Shown here in pieces: positions 55,018 through 61,924 of a stretch of 64,000 bases of DNA. Source of the DNA: Pedobacter sp. Leaf194 (GTDB lineage Bacteria; Bacteroidota; Bacteroidia; Sphingobacteriales; Sphingobacteriaceae); contig NZ_LMPU01000010.1 in the NCBI RefSeq assembly GCF_001423945.1, positions 62,001 through 126,000 on the forward strand, given 5' to 3'. The translations under genes were made by a program, and so were the position numbers. The notes under the pieces were generated by a model. That model was not told the origin of the DNA. It saw only the letters and a program-made list of their open reading frames with translations, and searched no databases. Position 1 is the stretch's first letter; each line of letters opens with the position of its first letter.

Positions 55018-55593
55018 ATGAAGGGGATCATAAAAAAAAATGCGCAGGCGATAACCCAGGAGTTAGACTGGCTTGCTGAAGTGATAGACACAAGTCTGAA
55101 ACTTCATTTTGGCCAGCAAACTAAATACAAAAGTATTTATGATATCCAGGCGCCTGATATGACTTTAGATGAATCCTTTTATGCAGAAGTAATTAAAAGG
55201 GACCAAACTTCTATCCCTGAAAGAATTGTTTTACTATTGGCTTTGGCACCACATGTCAGGCCAGAAATGTTAGACGTTTTCCTCATCAAAAATGAAAATT
55301 TCGATAAAAATTTTACCGAGTTTGGAGGGGTAAAAGACAGTAAGTGCAATGGTTTTATTCCAACAGGCGAAACCGCGGCATTTATTTTAGCCATGAACGA
55401 CCTCGAAAAAAGATTTGACCTTTTCAATCTATTTTGCGAAGACCATTACTTTTATAAAAGAAATATTCTAAGCATTTTAAAACCCAAAAGCTTTGAGCCT
55501 TATCTTTCAGGGGCGTTAATTATATCTCTGGAATATTTGAGTTACCTCACCGTCGGGCTTTCCAAATTTACAGCGGTACATTCGGATTATTAA
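55018..55593 (+). CDS. Stand-alone protein resembling the N-terminal domain of contractile-injection-system AAA+ ATPases
   Basis: A 191-residue soluble protein. The segments RIVLLLALAPHVRPEMLDVF, FTEFGGVKD, FIPTGETAAFILAMNDLEKRF and the final ISLEYLSYLTVG closely recall, from memory, the winged-helix-like N-terminal half of the ATPases (Afp15/Pvc15 type) encoded in extracellular contractile injection clusters. Those proteins continue into an AAA+ domain. Here the reading frame stops right at that boundary, no Walker A or B is present, and the next gene is convergent 16 bp away. It is either a truncated remnant or a domesticated single domain. Confidence 0.6.
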   Translation: MKGIIKKNAQAITQELDWLAEVIDTSLKLHFGQQTKYKSIYDIQAPDMTLDESFYAEVIKRDQTSIPERIVLLLALAPHVRPEMLDVFLIKNENFDKNFTEFGGVKDSKCNGFIPTGETAAFILAMNDLEKRFDLFNLFCEDHYFYKRNILSILKPKSFEPYLSGALIISLEYLSYLTVGLSKFTAVHSDY

Positions 55594-55609
55594 TCAATCT
55601 AGCAAAAAC

Positions 55610-56527
55610 CTAAACAGCCGTTTGCAGCCTATAGCCCTTACCATGGACATTAGTTAGCTGTGTTGTGGGGTCTAGTTCCAGTTTTCTGCGCAACTTAGAG
55701 ATAAACACATCCAGACTCCGCCCAACAATTACGCCCTCATCTTCCCAAATTTCTTTTTGCAACCTGCTCCGCTCAACAATTAAGTTTGGCGATTTAGCGA
55801 AAATTAAAAATAACTTGGTCTCCTTGGCGGTAAGTTCGGTTACTTTCTCACCAGCACTAAGCTGGCGCTTTTTAGCATCGAAAGTTAAGTTCCCAATCGT
55901 AAAAATAGTGTCTTCATGCGCATTAACTTGCTTCACTCTTTTTCGGGTATTGAAAGACTTGGAAATCATTAACCCAATAAATGCCAAAAGTGGTAAGCCC
56001 CCTATCAGGTATCCTTTCTGAACATTTGTTATACCATTACTTTTCAAAATCAAATTAATGCGGTAGCAATTTACCTCTTGTTTTCTGCCCGAACAGGGCA
56101 CTAAATTATTTTTGCCGCTTTCAGATATAGAATAGCCAAATATGACCTCCTTGCCCTGGCAATCTAAAACATTCACGACATAATCACCTGCAGATTTATT
56201 TTCGGCCAACGCCTGGCTAACAATTTTGACAACAGAATCTGGATGGAAAGTAAATGCTCTTTCAAATCTTATCTGATAACTATTTTCGGCTATTTTTGTT
56301 ACCGGGAGCACCCGGGAAGTGCTGTCGCCAGATTGTAAAAGGATTTTGTGACCGATTGCCCGAAGCACTATTCCTTCCCTGGCCGAATCAAAATCATCGT
56401 GCTCTGTAAAGCTAAAGGCAGAACATAATCCAAGCAAAATAAAAAGCGCTACCGCTAATAAAGATTTCGGGTTCGCATTTAACAGATGTTTTAGCCTTTC
56501 CATTTTCTTTTGCTTTTGATTTTCCAA
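55610..56527 (-). CDS. Membrane-anchored winged-helix transcriptional regulator (ToxR-like one-component)
   Basis: A 305-residue protein with two hydrophobic segments (about 21-40 and 171-188) around a presumed periplasmic domain (about 42-168) that has a possible disulfide pair (the Cys in VLDCQGK and those in VPCSGRKQEVNCY). The C-terminal part (about 205-305) is an OmpR/PhoB-type winged helix: FTIGNLTFDAKKRQL, LTAKETKLFLIFAKSPN, GRSLDVFISKLRRKL and VHGKGYRL. It should sense an outside signal and bind DNA directly, without a kinase. It is convergent with the injection-ATPase-like gene; its target is unknown. Confidence 0.85.
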   Translation of the reverse strand: MENQKQKKMERLKHLLNANPKSLLAVALFILLGLCSAFSFTEHDDFDSAREGIVLRAIGHKILLQSGDSTSRVLPVTKIAENSYQIRFERAFTFHPDSVVKIVSQALAENKSAGDYVVNVLDCQGKEVIFGYSISESGKNNLVPCSGRKQEVNCYRINLILKSNGITNVQKGYLIGGLPLLAFIGLMISKSFNTRKRVKQVNAHEDTIFTIGNLTFDAKKRQLSAGEKVTELTAKETKLFLIFAKSPNLIVERSRLQKEIWEDEGVIVGRSLDVFISKLRRKLELDPTTQLTNVHGKGYRLQTAV

Positions 56528-56822
56528 AGTTTACAATTTTATTTACAATAATCACTATAAGTAAGTGCCTGTTGGTGAATAAGTTCGTACGCAATCCGCA
56601 AATCATCAATAATCCAGTTTTAGCCGCGGTTAAAACCCATCGTTGGCGCACGCTTGTCGCGTGTGAAAGTTCTAAACCATCATCGTATTTAATTTCTAAA
56701 ACTCATTTTATTACTCTACGCCATTTTAAACGCCACAGGCGTGCGCTAGCAAGGGCTTAATGAGGAGAAACTAATTTGCAGTAATTGAGGAACTATTCAA
56801 ATGGGTAGGAGAATTCCTATAT
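56528..56822. other. Gene-free stretch with an inverted REP-like pair
   Basis: No supported gene between the winged-helix regulator and the tRNA-Asn repeat. The only structure seen is the inverted pair at 56646-56746, described separately. Confidence 0.5.
56646..56746. repeat. REPIN-like pair of inverted GC-rich palindromic elements
   Basis: GCGCACGCTTGTCGCG (56646-56661) and, inverted, CGCCACAGGCGTGCGC (56731-56746) match at 14 of 16 positions. The first forms a CACGC-TTGTC-GCGTG hairpin and the second an ACGCC-ACA-GGCGT hairpin. They are GC-rich in an AT-rich gap, with an AT-rich centre. The layout is that of paired REP sequences mobilised by RAYT transposases; no transposase is in this window. 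Confidence 0.5.
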
Positions 56823-56832
56823 GCAAATAAAA

Positions 56833-56857
56833 AGCCCCACTCGGACGGAGTGGGGCT
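56833..56857 (-). terminator. Terminator after tRNA-Asn, left copy
   Basis: AGCCCCACT / AGTGGGGCT (9 bp) followed on the minus strand by TTTTTATTT. Confidence 0.9.
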
Positions 56858-56874
56858 AACTCAGCAATTGTGAG

Positions 56875-56948
56875 CTCCCTCTGCTGGGCTCGAACCAGCG
56901 ACCCTCTGATTAACAGTCAGATGCTCTAACCAGCTGAGCTAAGAAGGA
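56875..56948 (-). tRNA. tRNA-Asn (GUU), copy 1
   Basis: Acceptor TCCTTCT / AGAGGGA, anticodon loop CTGTTAA (anticodon GTT), T-loop TTCGAGC; no CCA encoded. Identical in sequence to copies at 60151 and 60311. Its upstream partner tRNA is missing: only six bases of its 3' end remain at 57034-57039. Confidence 0.95.
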
Positions 56949-57003
56949 ATATTGTTACTACTTTCGATAAAACTTGCCAAAATCATCTGGCAATTATATC
57001 ATA

Positions 57004-57033
57004 AAAAATCCCCACATTGCTGTGAGGATTTTT
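57004..57033 (-). terminator. Hairpin upstream of tRNA-Asn copy 1 (terminator of a lost tRNA)
   Basis: AAAAATCC.CACA / TGTG.GGATTTTT with one mismatch. In the right copy the same hairpin terminates tRNA-Asn copy 3; here the tRNA that it served has been lost. Confidence 0.65.
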
Positions 57034-57039
57034 GCTCCC

Positions 57040-57505
57040 CAGACTGGACATAATTCGAACCACTTGGTGGAACAATTGAAGATCTTAAACACGCTAGAAG
57101 TAGCTTAAGGGGTCTGACTCCCTCGGGATTATTAGCCCGTAAAGGAAATTTCGAACCTCTTTTGGCCGACTTAGGATGATTGGCCGCATTATAAAGTTTT
57201 GTTAGTTCAATAAGGTAGTTGGTTAACTGCCAGTTCACATGGTGAATACTTCCCGGAGAATCGCTAAATTAAAGGGTGCATCTTATTTCAGCAGTGACAA
57301 ATATAACTTCATCATTTAATACATTTCGCTCATAATGAAATAAGCACTCGTCAACACACTGAAAGTTTGTGCAATCAACTATTTTAATACCCTAAAAAGA
57401 ACTACCATTTGGCCATATCATAGCGGAAGGAAGCTTTATCTGGACAGGTGAATATCAGAACTAGGTAGTAAGATAAATCGTATTTAGCTAGTTTATATAT
57501 GGATC
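57040..57505. other. Left end of the tRNA-Asn island, no intact gene
   Basis: Sequence after the break in the left repeat. A minus-strand frame of 79 codons (56999-57238, GTG start) crosses the repeat boundary and ends inside the terminator hairpin, so it is at best the tail of a destroyed gene, perhaps the integrase that would be expected here. I recognise no motif in it. 57240-57505 shows nothing. Confidence 0.4.
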
Positions 57506-58033
57506 TCAAAAAGATATTAATGGCATGTTGTAATGGATTACGTTATACTGCAAATAGTCTGTTCCAGTAAAGCTTGCTCTCACCTGCTTTTTCATTTTTT
57601 CATCAATTTTACTGATATCCTCCAGGCTAATGGATGTCGGCTGGGCGATACTATAACTGATATTTTTAGGCTCTCCCCTCTGATCGAGACTAAACAAAAG
57701 ACGTAGCGTTTCTGAGCGTTCTTTGAGAACTTGCATTTTATAACGCAAAACACCGATAACAATTGACTTAACTTTATCGTTTTCCATATGAATATCTTTC
57801 ATTTGCATCGGAAACGGGTGCGGTCCCTTTGGTAGAGGTGGAGCTTTGTAATTATATTCATAATCAGCGTTGAAGACAATTACCCCTGGCTTGCCTTTTC
57901 CAATCTGGATCTCAGTGGCTTTAACTTCAAATTTCTTACCATTAACACGTCGAACTCCCAGAGATATGCTTTTCTGGGCATAGCAAGACGAAAGCGAAAA
58001 CGCAAGTGTACTTAATAGGATGATTTTTTTCAT
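57506..58033 (-). CDS. Exported protein of unknown function
   Basis: A 175-residue protein with a signal peptide (ending CYAQ-K; SSC at 15-17 might be a lipobox). The mature part is beta-rich with a Pro-rich turn (YKAPPLPKGPHPFPMQ) and a Lys/Arg-rich centre. I recognise no family. Its ATG overlaps the stop of the upstream frame by one base (TAATG), which suggests coupled translation and a shared role. It lies inside the tRNA-Asn island. Confidence 0.6.
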   Translation of the reverse strand: MKKIILLSTLAFSLSSCYAQKSISLGVRRVNGKKFEVKATEIQIGKGKPGVIVFNADYEYNYKAPPLPKGPHPFPMQMKDIHMENDKVKSIVIGVLRYKMQVLKERSETLRLLFSLDQRGEPKNISYSIAQPTSISLEDISKIDEKMKKQVRASFTGTDYLQYNVIHYNMPLISF

Positions 58034-58389
58034 TATTGACAGTCTAACGGAATGTTGTTAATTAAGTTAATTAGTGCAAGTGGTGTTAGACCTGCAAGCT
58101 CACTATGATATGGATTACCCTGTAAATTAATAAATTTGATTAGAAAAGTATTATACGTGGTTAAAAAGTTCGTATAAGCTAATTGTTCGGCCGGGGTCCC
58201 TGAAGGCTTGAACCTTGGAAAAGCAGTGTGATTGTCCGTAAGCCCACCAATCCACAGGAGGTATGCTTGAACTTCCTGATCCGTTCCATAAGTATCGAAA
58301 GCAGTACTATTACAATGCACCATATCTGCCATCACCGCTTGTTCGAATTCAATGTTAGCAAAACCCCGATTGGGTGTTCCACCAACCAC
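58033..58389 (-). pseudogene. 5'-truncated gene of unknown function
   Basis: A 118-residue frame with only a GTG start (58387-58389). The open frame continues upstream to a TGA near 58438 without an ATG or signal peptide, while the visible part looks like the middle and end of a larger protein (FEQAVMADMVHCNSTAFDTYG, LLWIGGLTDNHTAF). It is therefore probably the 3' piece of a longer gene cut by rearrangement; the plus-strand gene at 58462 now occupies the upstream side. It is coupled by TAATG to the exported protein at 57506. No family recognised. Confidence 0.5.
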
Positions 58390-58461
58390 TTCAGCTGAAA
58401 GTTTGCTGTCACCAATTACAGCAAAGAGAAAAATGTCTCACAAAACGAAGAAATAACAAAT

Positions 58462-58725
58462 ATGCAGAATAATAAAAATATGAAATATCTTAAGATGCTT
58501 TATATAATCAACGTTTCTTTGTGCTCATTTCAATTATTGTTATTTCTTGTCATGCCATTTGGCGGTCCATTGAGTATTTTTCATCTTATGAAGGATGGTA
58601 TGTTTTCAGCACAAAGCGGTTTTCGGGTAATACCAACAAACGAAATGTATTACCCAAATAACATTTATGTACAATATCTTGGGTTGTTCAACCGGATTTG
58701 TACAACTGGCTATTTCATTTCATAG
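58462..58725 (+). CDS. Small membrane protein of unknown function
   Basis: An 87-residue frame with one hydrophobic helix near the N-terminus (about 12-32, LYIINVSLCSFQLLLFLVMP), then a polar tail with YYPNNIYVQYLGLFNRI. Met7 (58480) is an alternative start. It is AT-rich with codon use unlike the housekeeping genes. It may be a gene of the island or a fragment; no family recognised. Confidence 0.4.
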   Translation: MQNNKNMKYLKMLYIINVSLCSFQLLLFLVMPFGGPLSIFHLMKDGMFSAQSGFRVIPTNEMYYPNNIYVQYLGLFNRICTTGYFIS

Positions 58726-58782
58726 GTCGGTGCATGTTTATCGCCAGCTTTGATCAAATTTAGACCAAGAAACAAGTACGAA

Positions 58783-58917
58783 ATGGAAATAATATTTTTT
58801 ATACTAGCTGTCATTTTTGTGTATGTCGGGAAAGCTATCTGGCGTTATTACGTTGGTGTGTATATCGAGAATCGATATAGCGATTTATTTGAGGATATAC
58901 TAATATTTAGATTATGA
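58783..58917 (+). CDS. Possible 44-residue single-pass membrane peptide
   Basis: An ATG-to-TGA frame with an N-terminal helix (MEIIFFILAVIFVYVGKAIW) and a charged tail (IENRYSDLFEDILIF). It lies 57 bp after the 87-residue membrane protein on the same strand. The hydrophobic-then-charged layout is what a small membrane peptide would have, but in AT-rich DNA chance is possible. Confidence 0.3.
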   Translation: MEIIFFILAVIFVYVGKAIWRYYVGVYIENRYSDLFEDILIFRL

Positions 58918-58965
58918 ATTAAATCTATATTATGCATCATATAAATAAACCTAAATGTTCTGTAA

Positions 58966-59502
58966 ATGAAAATACTTTTTTATGAGCAACTAATTCTTAA
59001 GGTGATCCTTTCTATATTATTTGTTTTATTTATTACAAGTCACAATTTTGCTCAAGCAAACAAAAATCATCCAACTGAACATGAGCTGGCAATTAGAGTA
59101 TTCAAATTTTTAGGCCGGACTAGCGATATCAAATTGTTAAAGGATAAAGAGCCATACTATGCCTTTAATTTGCGAATTAAGGTGACAAACAAGAATAACA
59201 TACTTACAGTTGATGGAGTGGCGTTTTCAAAATCCATCGGTAATCAAATTTTTTCAAATATAGATGAATTAAAAAAAATTGATTACTACAGCTTAATAAA
59301 TAAAAACTCTTCTGTCACTATACTTATTCCCATTTTAATTTTGAATAATTCATTTGACGCAAAAAACCAAGATGACAATATATCAGGTTTCACAAAAAAA
59401 TCACTTCTTAACTTTACTTCGTCGCTCTTTTATTCTGACATCTTGCAAAAAAACATTATTCTTTTTCCAGTTTTTACAATTAATCGTCTAGAAATTCCTT
59501 GA
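58966..59502 (+). CDS. Exported protein of unknown function, AT-rich
   Basis: A 178-residue protein with a signal peptide or anchor (about 10-30, ending HNFAQ-A). The mature part is rich in Lys, Asn and Ile (KLLKDKEPYYAFNLRIKVTN, SSVTILIPILILNNSFDA). It is notably more AT-rich than the chromosomal genes around the island, a sign of transfer. I recognise no family. Its size, export signal and place in the island match the exported protein at 57506, but I see no clear sequence likeness. Confidence 0.55.
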   Translation: MKILFYEQLILKVILSILFVLFITSHNFAQANKNHPTEHELAIRVFKFLGRTSDIKLLKDKEPYYAFNLRIKVTNKNNILTVDGVAFSKSIGNQIFSNIDELKKIDYYSLINKNSSVTILIPILILNNSFDAKNQDDNISGFTKKSLLNFTSSLFYSDILQKNIILFPVFTINRLEIP

Positions 59503-59770
59503 AACAATTTTTAATACGCTACAAAATTCGGTAATGTGTACGATTACTTTTGCCTTGAAAGGCGGCACATGAAATCCCTTAGCCTCTTATTAGCTTGTCT
59601 CAAAAAACGAAGGCATCGATCCCCTACTGTGTATTTTTCTTTCAGCTGTAAGTTTATATACACCATACGGCAAATAAAAAAATGACTCACGAAGTGAATA
59701 TTTTGTTGGTTCCAGACCATAATAGTGTTTCGACCCTATTGCATTTTGATAAGGTAGTGGTATATGGGCA

Positions 59771-60091
59771 TTAATTCTTGAATTTTTTAATTGCCTCCGG
59801 AGAAACGGGACTGAAAAAATTTACAAGGTTACCATCCGGGTCACGAAATAATAGGGATTTATTTCCCCAGGGCATTATTGTCGGCACTTGCACAATGTAA
59901 GGTTGAAGAGAGTCGGCTAGCCTTTGATACTCACTATCTACATCCTCAACCATAAATTCTATGATTGCGGTTCTATTTTGTGCAGCTTTTGCAACTTCGA
60001 ACTTAATGTCAAGTTGGAAAAAAAATACTTCTACATTATCTTTCAACGAGCCGTCTAAGGTTAAAAATTTAATAAGATTTTTTTTGTGCAA
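59771..60091 (-). pseudogene. VOC/glyoxalase-family protein, 5'-truncated at the repeat boundary
   Basis: A 106-residue frame whose C-terminal part is a standard VOC half: AIIEFMVEDVDSEYQRLADS, then PWGNKSLLFRDPDGNLVNFFSP with the metal-site strand. The N-terminal beta-alpha-beta-beta-beta module that starts such proteins is mostly missing. Only a TTG is available as start (60089-60091), and the right 217-bp repeat begins at 60099. The gene was thus probably cut when the tRNA-Asn segment was duplicated or inserted. Confidence 0.65.
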
Positions 60092-60108
60092 ACTTTGCGC
60101 AAATAAAA

Positions 60109-60133
60109 AGCCCCACTCGGACGGAGTGGGGCT
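60109..60133 (-). terminator. Terminator after tRNA-Asn copy 2
   Basis: AGCCCCACT / AGTGGGGCT with TTTTTATTT after it on the minus strand, same as in the left repeat. Confidence 0.9.
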
Positions 60134-60150
60134 AACTGATTGATAATCAG

Positions 60151-60224
60151 CTCCCTCTGCTGGGCTCGAACCAGCGACCCTCTGATTAACAGTCAGATGC
60201 TCTAACCAGCTGAGCTAAGAAGGA
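60151..60224 (-). tRNA. tRNA-Asn (GUU), copy 2
   Basis: Identical to copy 1; anticodon loop CTGTTAA. The region 3' of it differs from copy 1 in sequence but keeps a hairpin (CTGATT / AATCAG). Confidence 0.95.
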
Positions 60225-60278
60225 ATATTATTACTACTTTCTATAAAACATGCCAAAATCATCTGGCAATTATATCAT

Positions 60279-60309
60279 AAAAAATCCCCACATTGCTGTG
60301 AGGATTTTT
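60279..60309 (-). terminator. Hairpin between tRNA-Asn copies 3 and 2
   Basis: AAAAATCC.CACA / TGTG.GGATTTTT then TTTTTTAT on the minus strand, directly after the 3' end of copy 3. It may end copy 3's transcript or act as a processing hairpin if both tRNAs are transcribed together. Confidence 0.7.
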
Positions 60310-60310
60310 G

Positions 60311-60384
60311 CTCCCTCTGCTGGGCTCGAACCAGCGACCCTCTGATTAACAGTCAGATGCTCTAACCAGCTGAGCTAAGAAGGA
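60311..60384 (-). tRNA. tRNA-Asn (GUU), copy 3
   Basis: Identical to copies 1 and 2; it is the promoter-proximal one of the pair at 60151-60384. Confidence 0.95.
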
Positions 60385-60457
60385 GTGCTGGTTGTTTCCC
60401 TTAAAACGAGGCTTTCTGCGCTTTGCAGCACATATACCCTTGTTCGTTTTGGGAATG

Positions 60458-60488
60458 CAATATTAGGGCTTTTAAATTATTTATGCAA
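60458..60488 (-). promoter_or_regulatory. Likely promoter of the tRNA-Asn pair
   Basis: On the minus strand TTG (60486-60488), 20 bp, then TAATATTG (60458-60465), one base off TAnnTTTG. Same spacing as the tRNA-Gln promoter. Confidence 0.55.
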
Positions 60489-60531
60489 TATTTGCAGTGA
60501 AAAATTTTTAAAAAAATTCAATTTAAAATAT

Positions 60532-61452
60532 ATGAGCCTGATAATCATAGGTACTGTAGCTTTTGATGCTATTGAAACGCCATTCGGAAAAACTGATAAA
60601 ATTGTTGGTGGTGCCGCAACTTACGCCAGTTTAGCTGCATCTTACTTCTATAACGAAGCAAAAATCGTTGCTGTTGTGGGCGATGATTTTCATAAATCAG
60701 ATATTGATACGTTTACCGAACATGGAATCGATACAGAAGGCTTACAAATTAAAGCAGGCGAAAAATCTTTCTTTTGGTCGGGCAAATACCACAACGATAT
60801 GAACAGTCGCGATACTTTGGTTACTGAGCTAAACGTTCTGGAAAATTTCGATCCGATTATTCCTGAAAGCTATCAGGATTGTGAATACTTAATGCTCGGA
60901 AATTTAACACCTCAAGTTCAGCAAACAGTAATAAAACGACTTAAAAACCGGCCGAAATTAATTGTAATGGACACCATGAATTTTTGGATGGACATTATGA
61001 TGGATGATTTGCTGGAAACCATTAAAATGGTTGATGTATTGACCATTAATGATGCAGAAGCCCGCCAACTTTCCGGTGAGTATTCGTTGGTAAAAGCGGC
61101 AAAAAAAATCCTTACCATGGGCCCAAAATATTTAATTATTAAAAAAGGCGAACATGGCGCATTGCTTTTCCACGAAGATCAGATTTTCTCTGCCCCAGCG
61201 TTACCACTTGCCGAGGTTTTCGATCCAACCGGCGCAGGCGACACATTCGCGGGCGGCTTTATTGGCTATCTGGCAAAGGTGGGTACCATCAATTTTAACA
61301 ATATGAAAAATGCAATAATTTACGGCTCGGCACTGGCGTCGTTTTGTGTTGAGAAATTTGGAACAGAAAAACTGTTAAACCTAACGGACGAGGAAGTTGC
61401 AGCAAGGATTCAGGAGTTTGTTAACTTAAGTGCTTTTACAATTGACGCCTAA
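60532..61452 (+). CDS. PfkB-family carbohydrate/nucleoside kinase
   Basis: A 306-residue kinase of the ribokinase/PfkB family. It begins LIIIGTVAFDAIETPFG, has GGAATYASLAAS early on (substrate side) and DPTGAGDTFAGGF (the PfkB signature with catalytic Asp and anion hole) near the C-terminus. Substrate is not decided by sequence; adenosine- or sugar-kinase relatives are common. The frame extends back to the tRNA-Asn end at 60385, but the ATG at 60532 is where homology starts, so the shorter form is given. An intrinsic terminator follows. Confidence 0.88.
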   Translation: MSLIIIGTVAFDAIETPFGKTDKIVGGAATYASLAASYFYNEAKIVAVVGDDFHKSDIDTFTEHGIDTEGLQIKAGEKSFFWSGKYHNDMNSRDTLVTELNVLENFDPIIPESYQDCEYLMLGNLTPQVQQTVIKRLKNRPKLIVMDTMNFWMDIMMDDLLETIKMVDVLTINDAEARQLSGEYSLVKAAKKILTMGPKYLIIKKGEHGALLFHEDQIFSAPALPLAEVFDPTGAGDTFAGGFIGYLAKVGTINFNNMKNAIIYGSALASFCVEKFGTEKLLNLTDEEVAARIQEFVNLSAFTIDA

Positions 61453-61490
61453 TCAATAGTTTAGTAACGGATAGGCCAAATCGCAATAAT

Positions 61491-61535
61491 AAGCTGCAGG
61501 TGTACACTGATATGAAGTGAATCTGCAGCTTTTTA
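61491..61535 (+). terminator. Terminator after the PfkB kinase
   Basis: AAGCTGCAG / CTGCAGCTT (9 bp) with a long loop and TTTTT, 38 bp after the stop. Confidence 0.8.
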
Positions 61536-61537
61536 CA

Positions 61538-61771
61538 TTAAATAACCTTCCCTATCGCCACAAATTTCTCAAATACGGCTTCTGTATGTGGCGCATCTGG
61601 CAACTCATCAGTTAAATCTTGCCCTGCCCAGTGCTCGTAGTGCTTTCCATTTCTCCACAGGCGACTATTAGTCATATCGTAAATCAAACCTTTATATGCC
61701 ACCCAAATTTGCGGCTTATCTTGTCCGTTTCTTAGAGCGAGCTGTTGTTTGGTAAAAGCTGGTAAATCCAT
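61538..61771 (-). CDS. Small cytochrome b5-like heme/steroid-binding domain protein
   Basis: A 77-residue single-domain protein. FTKQQLALRNGQDKPQIWVA, then YKGLIYDMTNSRLW and the HYEHWAGQDLTDELPDAPH stretch, match the prokaryotic cytochrome b5-like domain (PF00173 type), where a histidine in the HxxHWAGQDLT region would bind heme. There is no signal peptide, so it is probably cytoplasmic. It lies downstream of the lycopene cyclase on the same strand, across a repeat-bearing 153-bp gap. It may carry electrons for a lipid or carotenoid enzyme, but that is a guess from location. Confidence 0.85.
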   Translation of the reverse strand: MDLPAFTKQQLALRNGQDKPQIWVAYKGLIYDMTNSRLWRNGKHYEHWAGQDLTDELPDAPHTEAVFEKFVAIGKVI

Positions 61772-61818
61772 TTATATTTTTTTCCGGCAGCGCAATTTAT
61801 CTGCGATTTCGAACCTTT

Positions 61819-61898
61819 GTTCCCGCTTTTCGCTGTACTTCTCCCGACGAAAAATCGGGATTCGTGCCGCTGCAATCGGGGCTAATTGGCCAGTTAGC
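61819..61898. repeat. Hairpin-bearing intergenic repeat-like element
   Basis: It contains TTCCCGCTTTTCGCT, a TCCCGA-CGAAAAA-TCGGGA hairpin (61842-61860) and CCGCTGCAATCGGGGC, followed by a near-palindrome GCTAATTGGCCAGTTAGC (61881-61898, 16 of 18 symmetric). From memory, similar CCGCTTTTCGCT...CCGCTGCAATCGGGG blocks are dispersed in Flavobacterium and Pedobacter genomes. Only one copy is in this window. Confidence 0.45.
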
Positions 61899-61924
61899 TT
61901 TACATTTTTGCGGATTTTAAGGGC

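Larger units (their letters stand above)
56823..57039. repeat. 217-bp direct repeat with tRNA-Asn, left copy
   Basis: Contains a terminator, a tRNA-Asn gene, its upstream spacer with a second hairpin, and the last six bases (GCTCCC) of a further tRNA-Asn 3' end, where similarity stops. The right copy is 60099-60315. The copies differ at three bases in the 91-bp spacer and in a 12-bp block beside the tRNA 3' end. Confidence 0.85.
60099..60315. repeat. 217-bp direct repeat with tRNA-Asn, right copy
   Basis: Same order as the left copy at 56823-57039: terminator, tRNA-Asn, spacer hairpin, then GCTCCC, which here continues into an intact tRNA-Asn (copy 3). The two repeats enclose 3,059 bp. Confidence 0.85.

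Noticed and set aside
56999..57238. 79-residue minus-strand frame as an intact gene
   Set aside because: It has only a GTG start, crosses the repeat boundary and ends inside a terminator hairpin. At most a gene tail; no integrase motif could be seen.
57180..57260. Possible degenerate tRNA on the plus strand (GGTAGTTGGTTAACTGCC)
   Set aside because: Only a D-arm-like string is present; no acceptor stem or T-arm pairs with it.
59589..59800. Open minus-strand frame of about 65 codons after the VOC gene
   Set aside because: Composition looks protein-like, but there is no usable start codon and it overlaps the VOC 3' end; perhaps a relic, not supportable as a gene.
60385..60531. Upstream extension of the PfkB kinase to the end of tRNA-Asn
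   Set aside because: The extra 49 residues show no family likeness and cover the tRNA promoter; the homologous start is the ATG at 60532.
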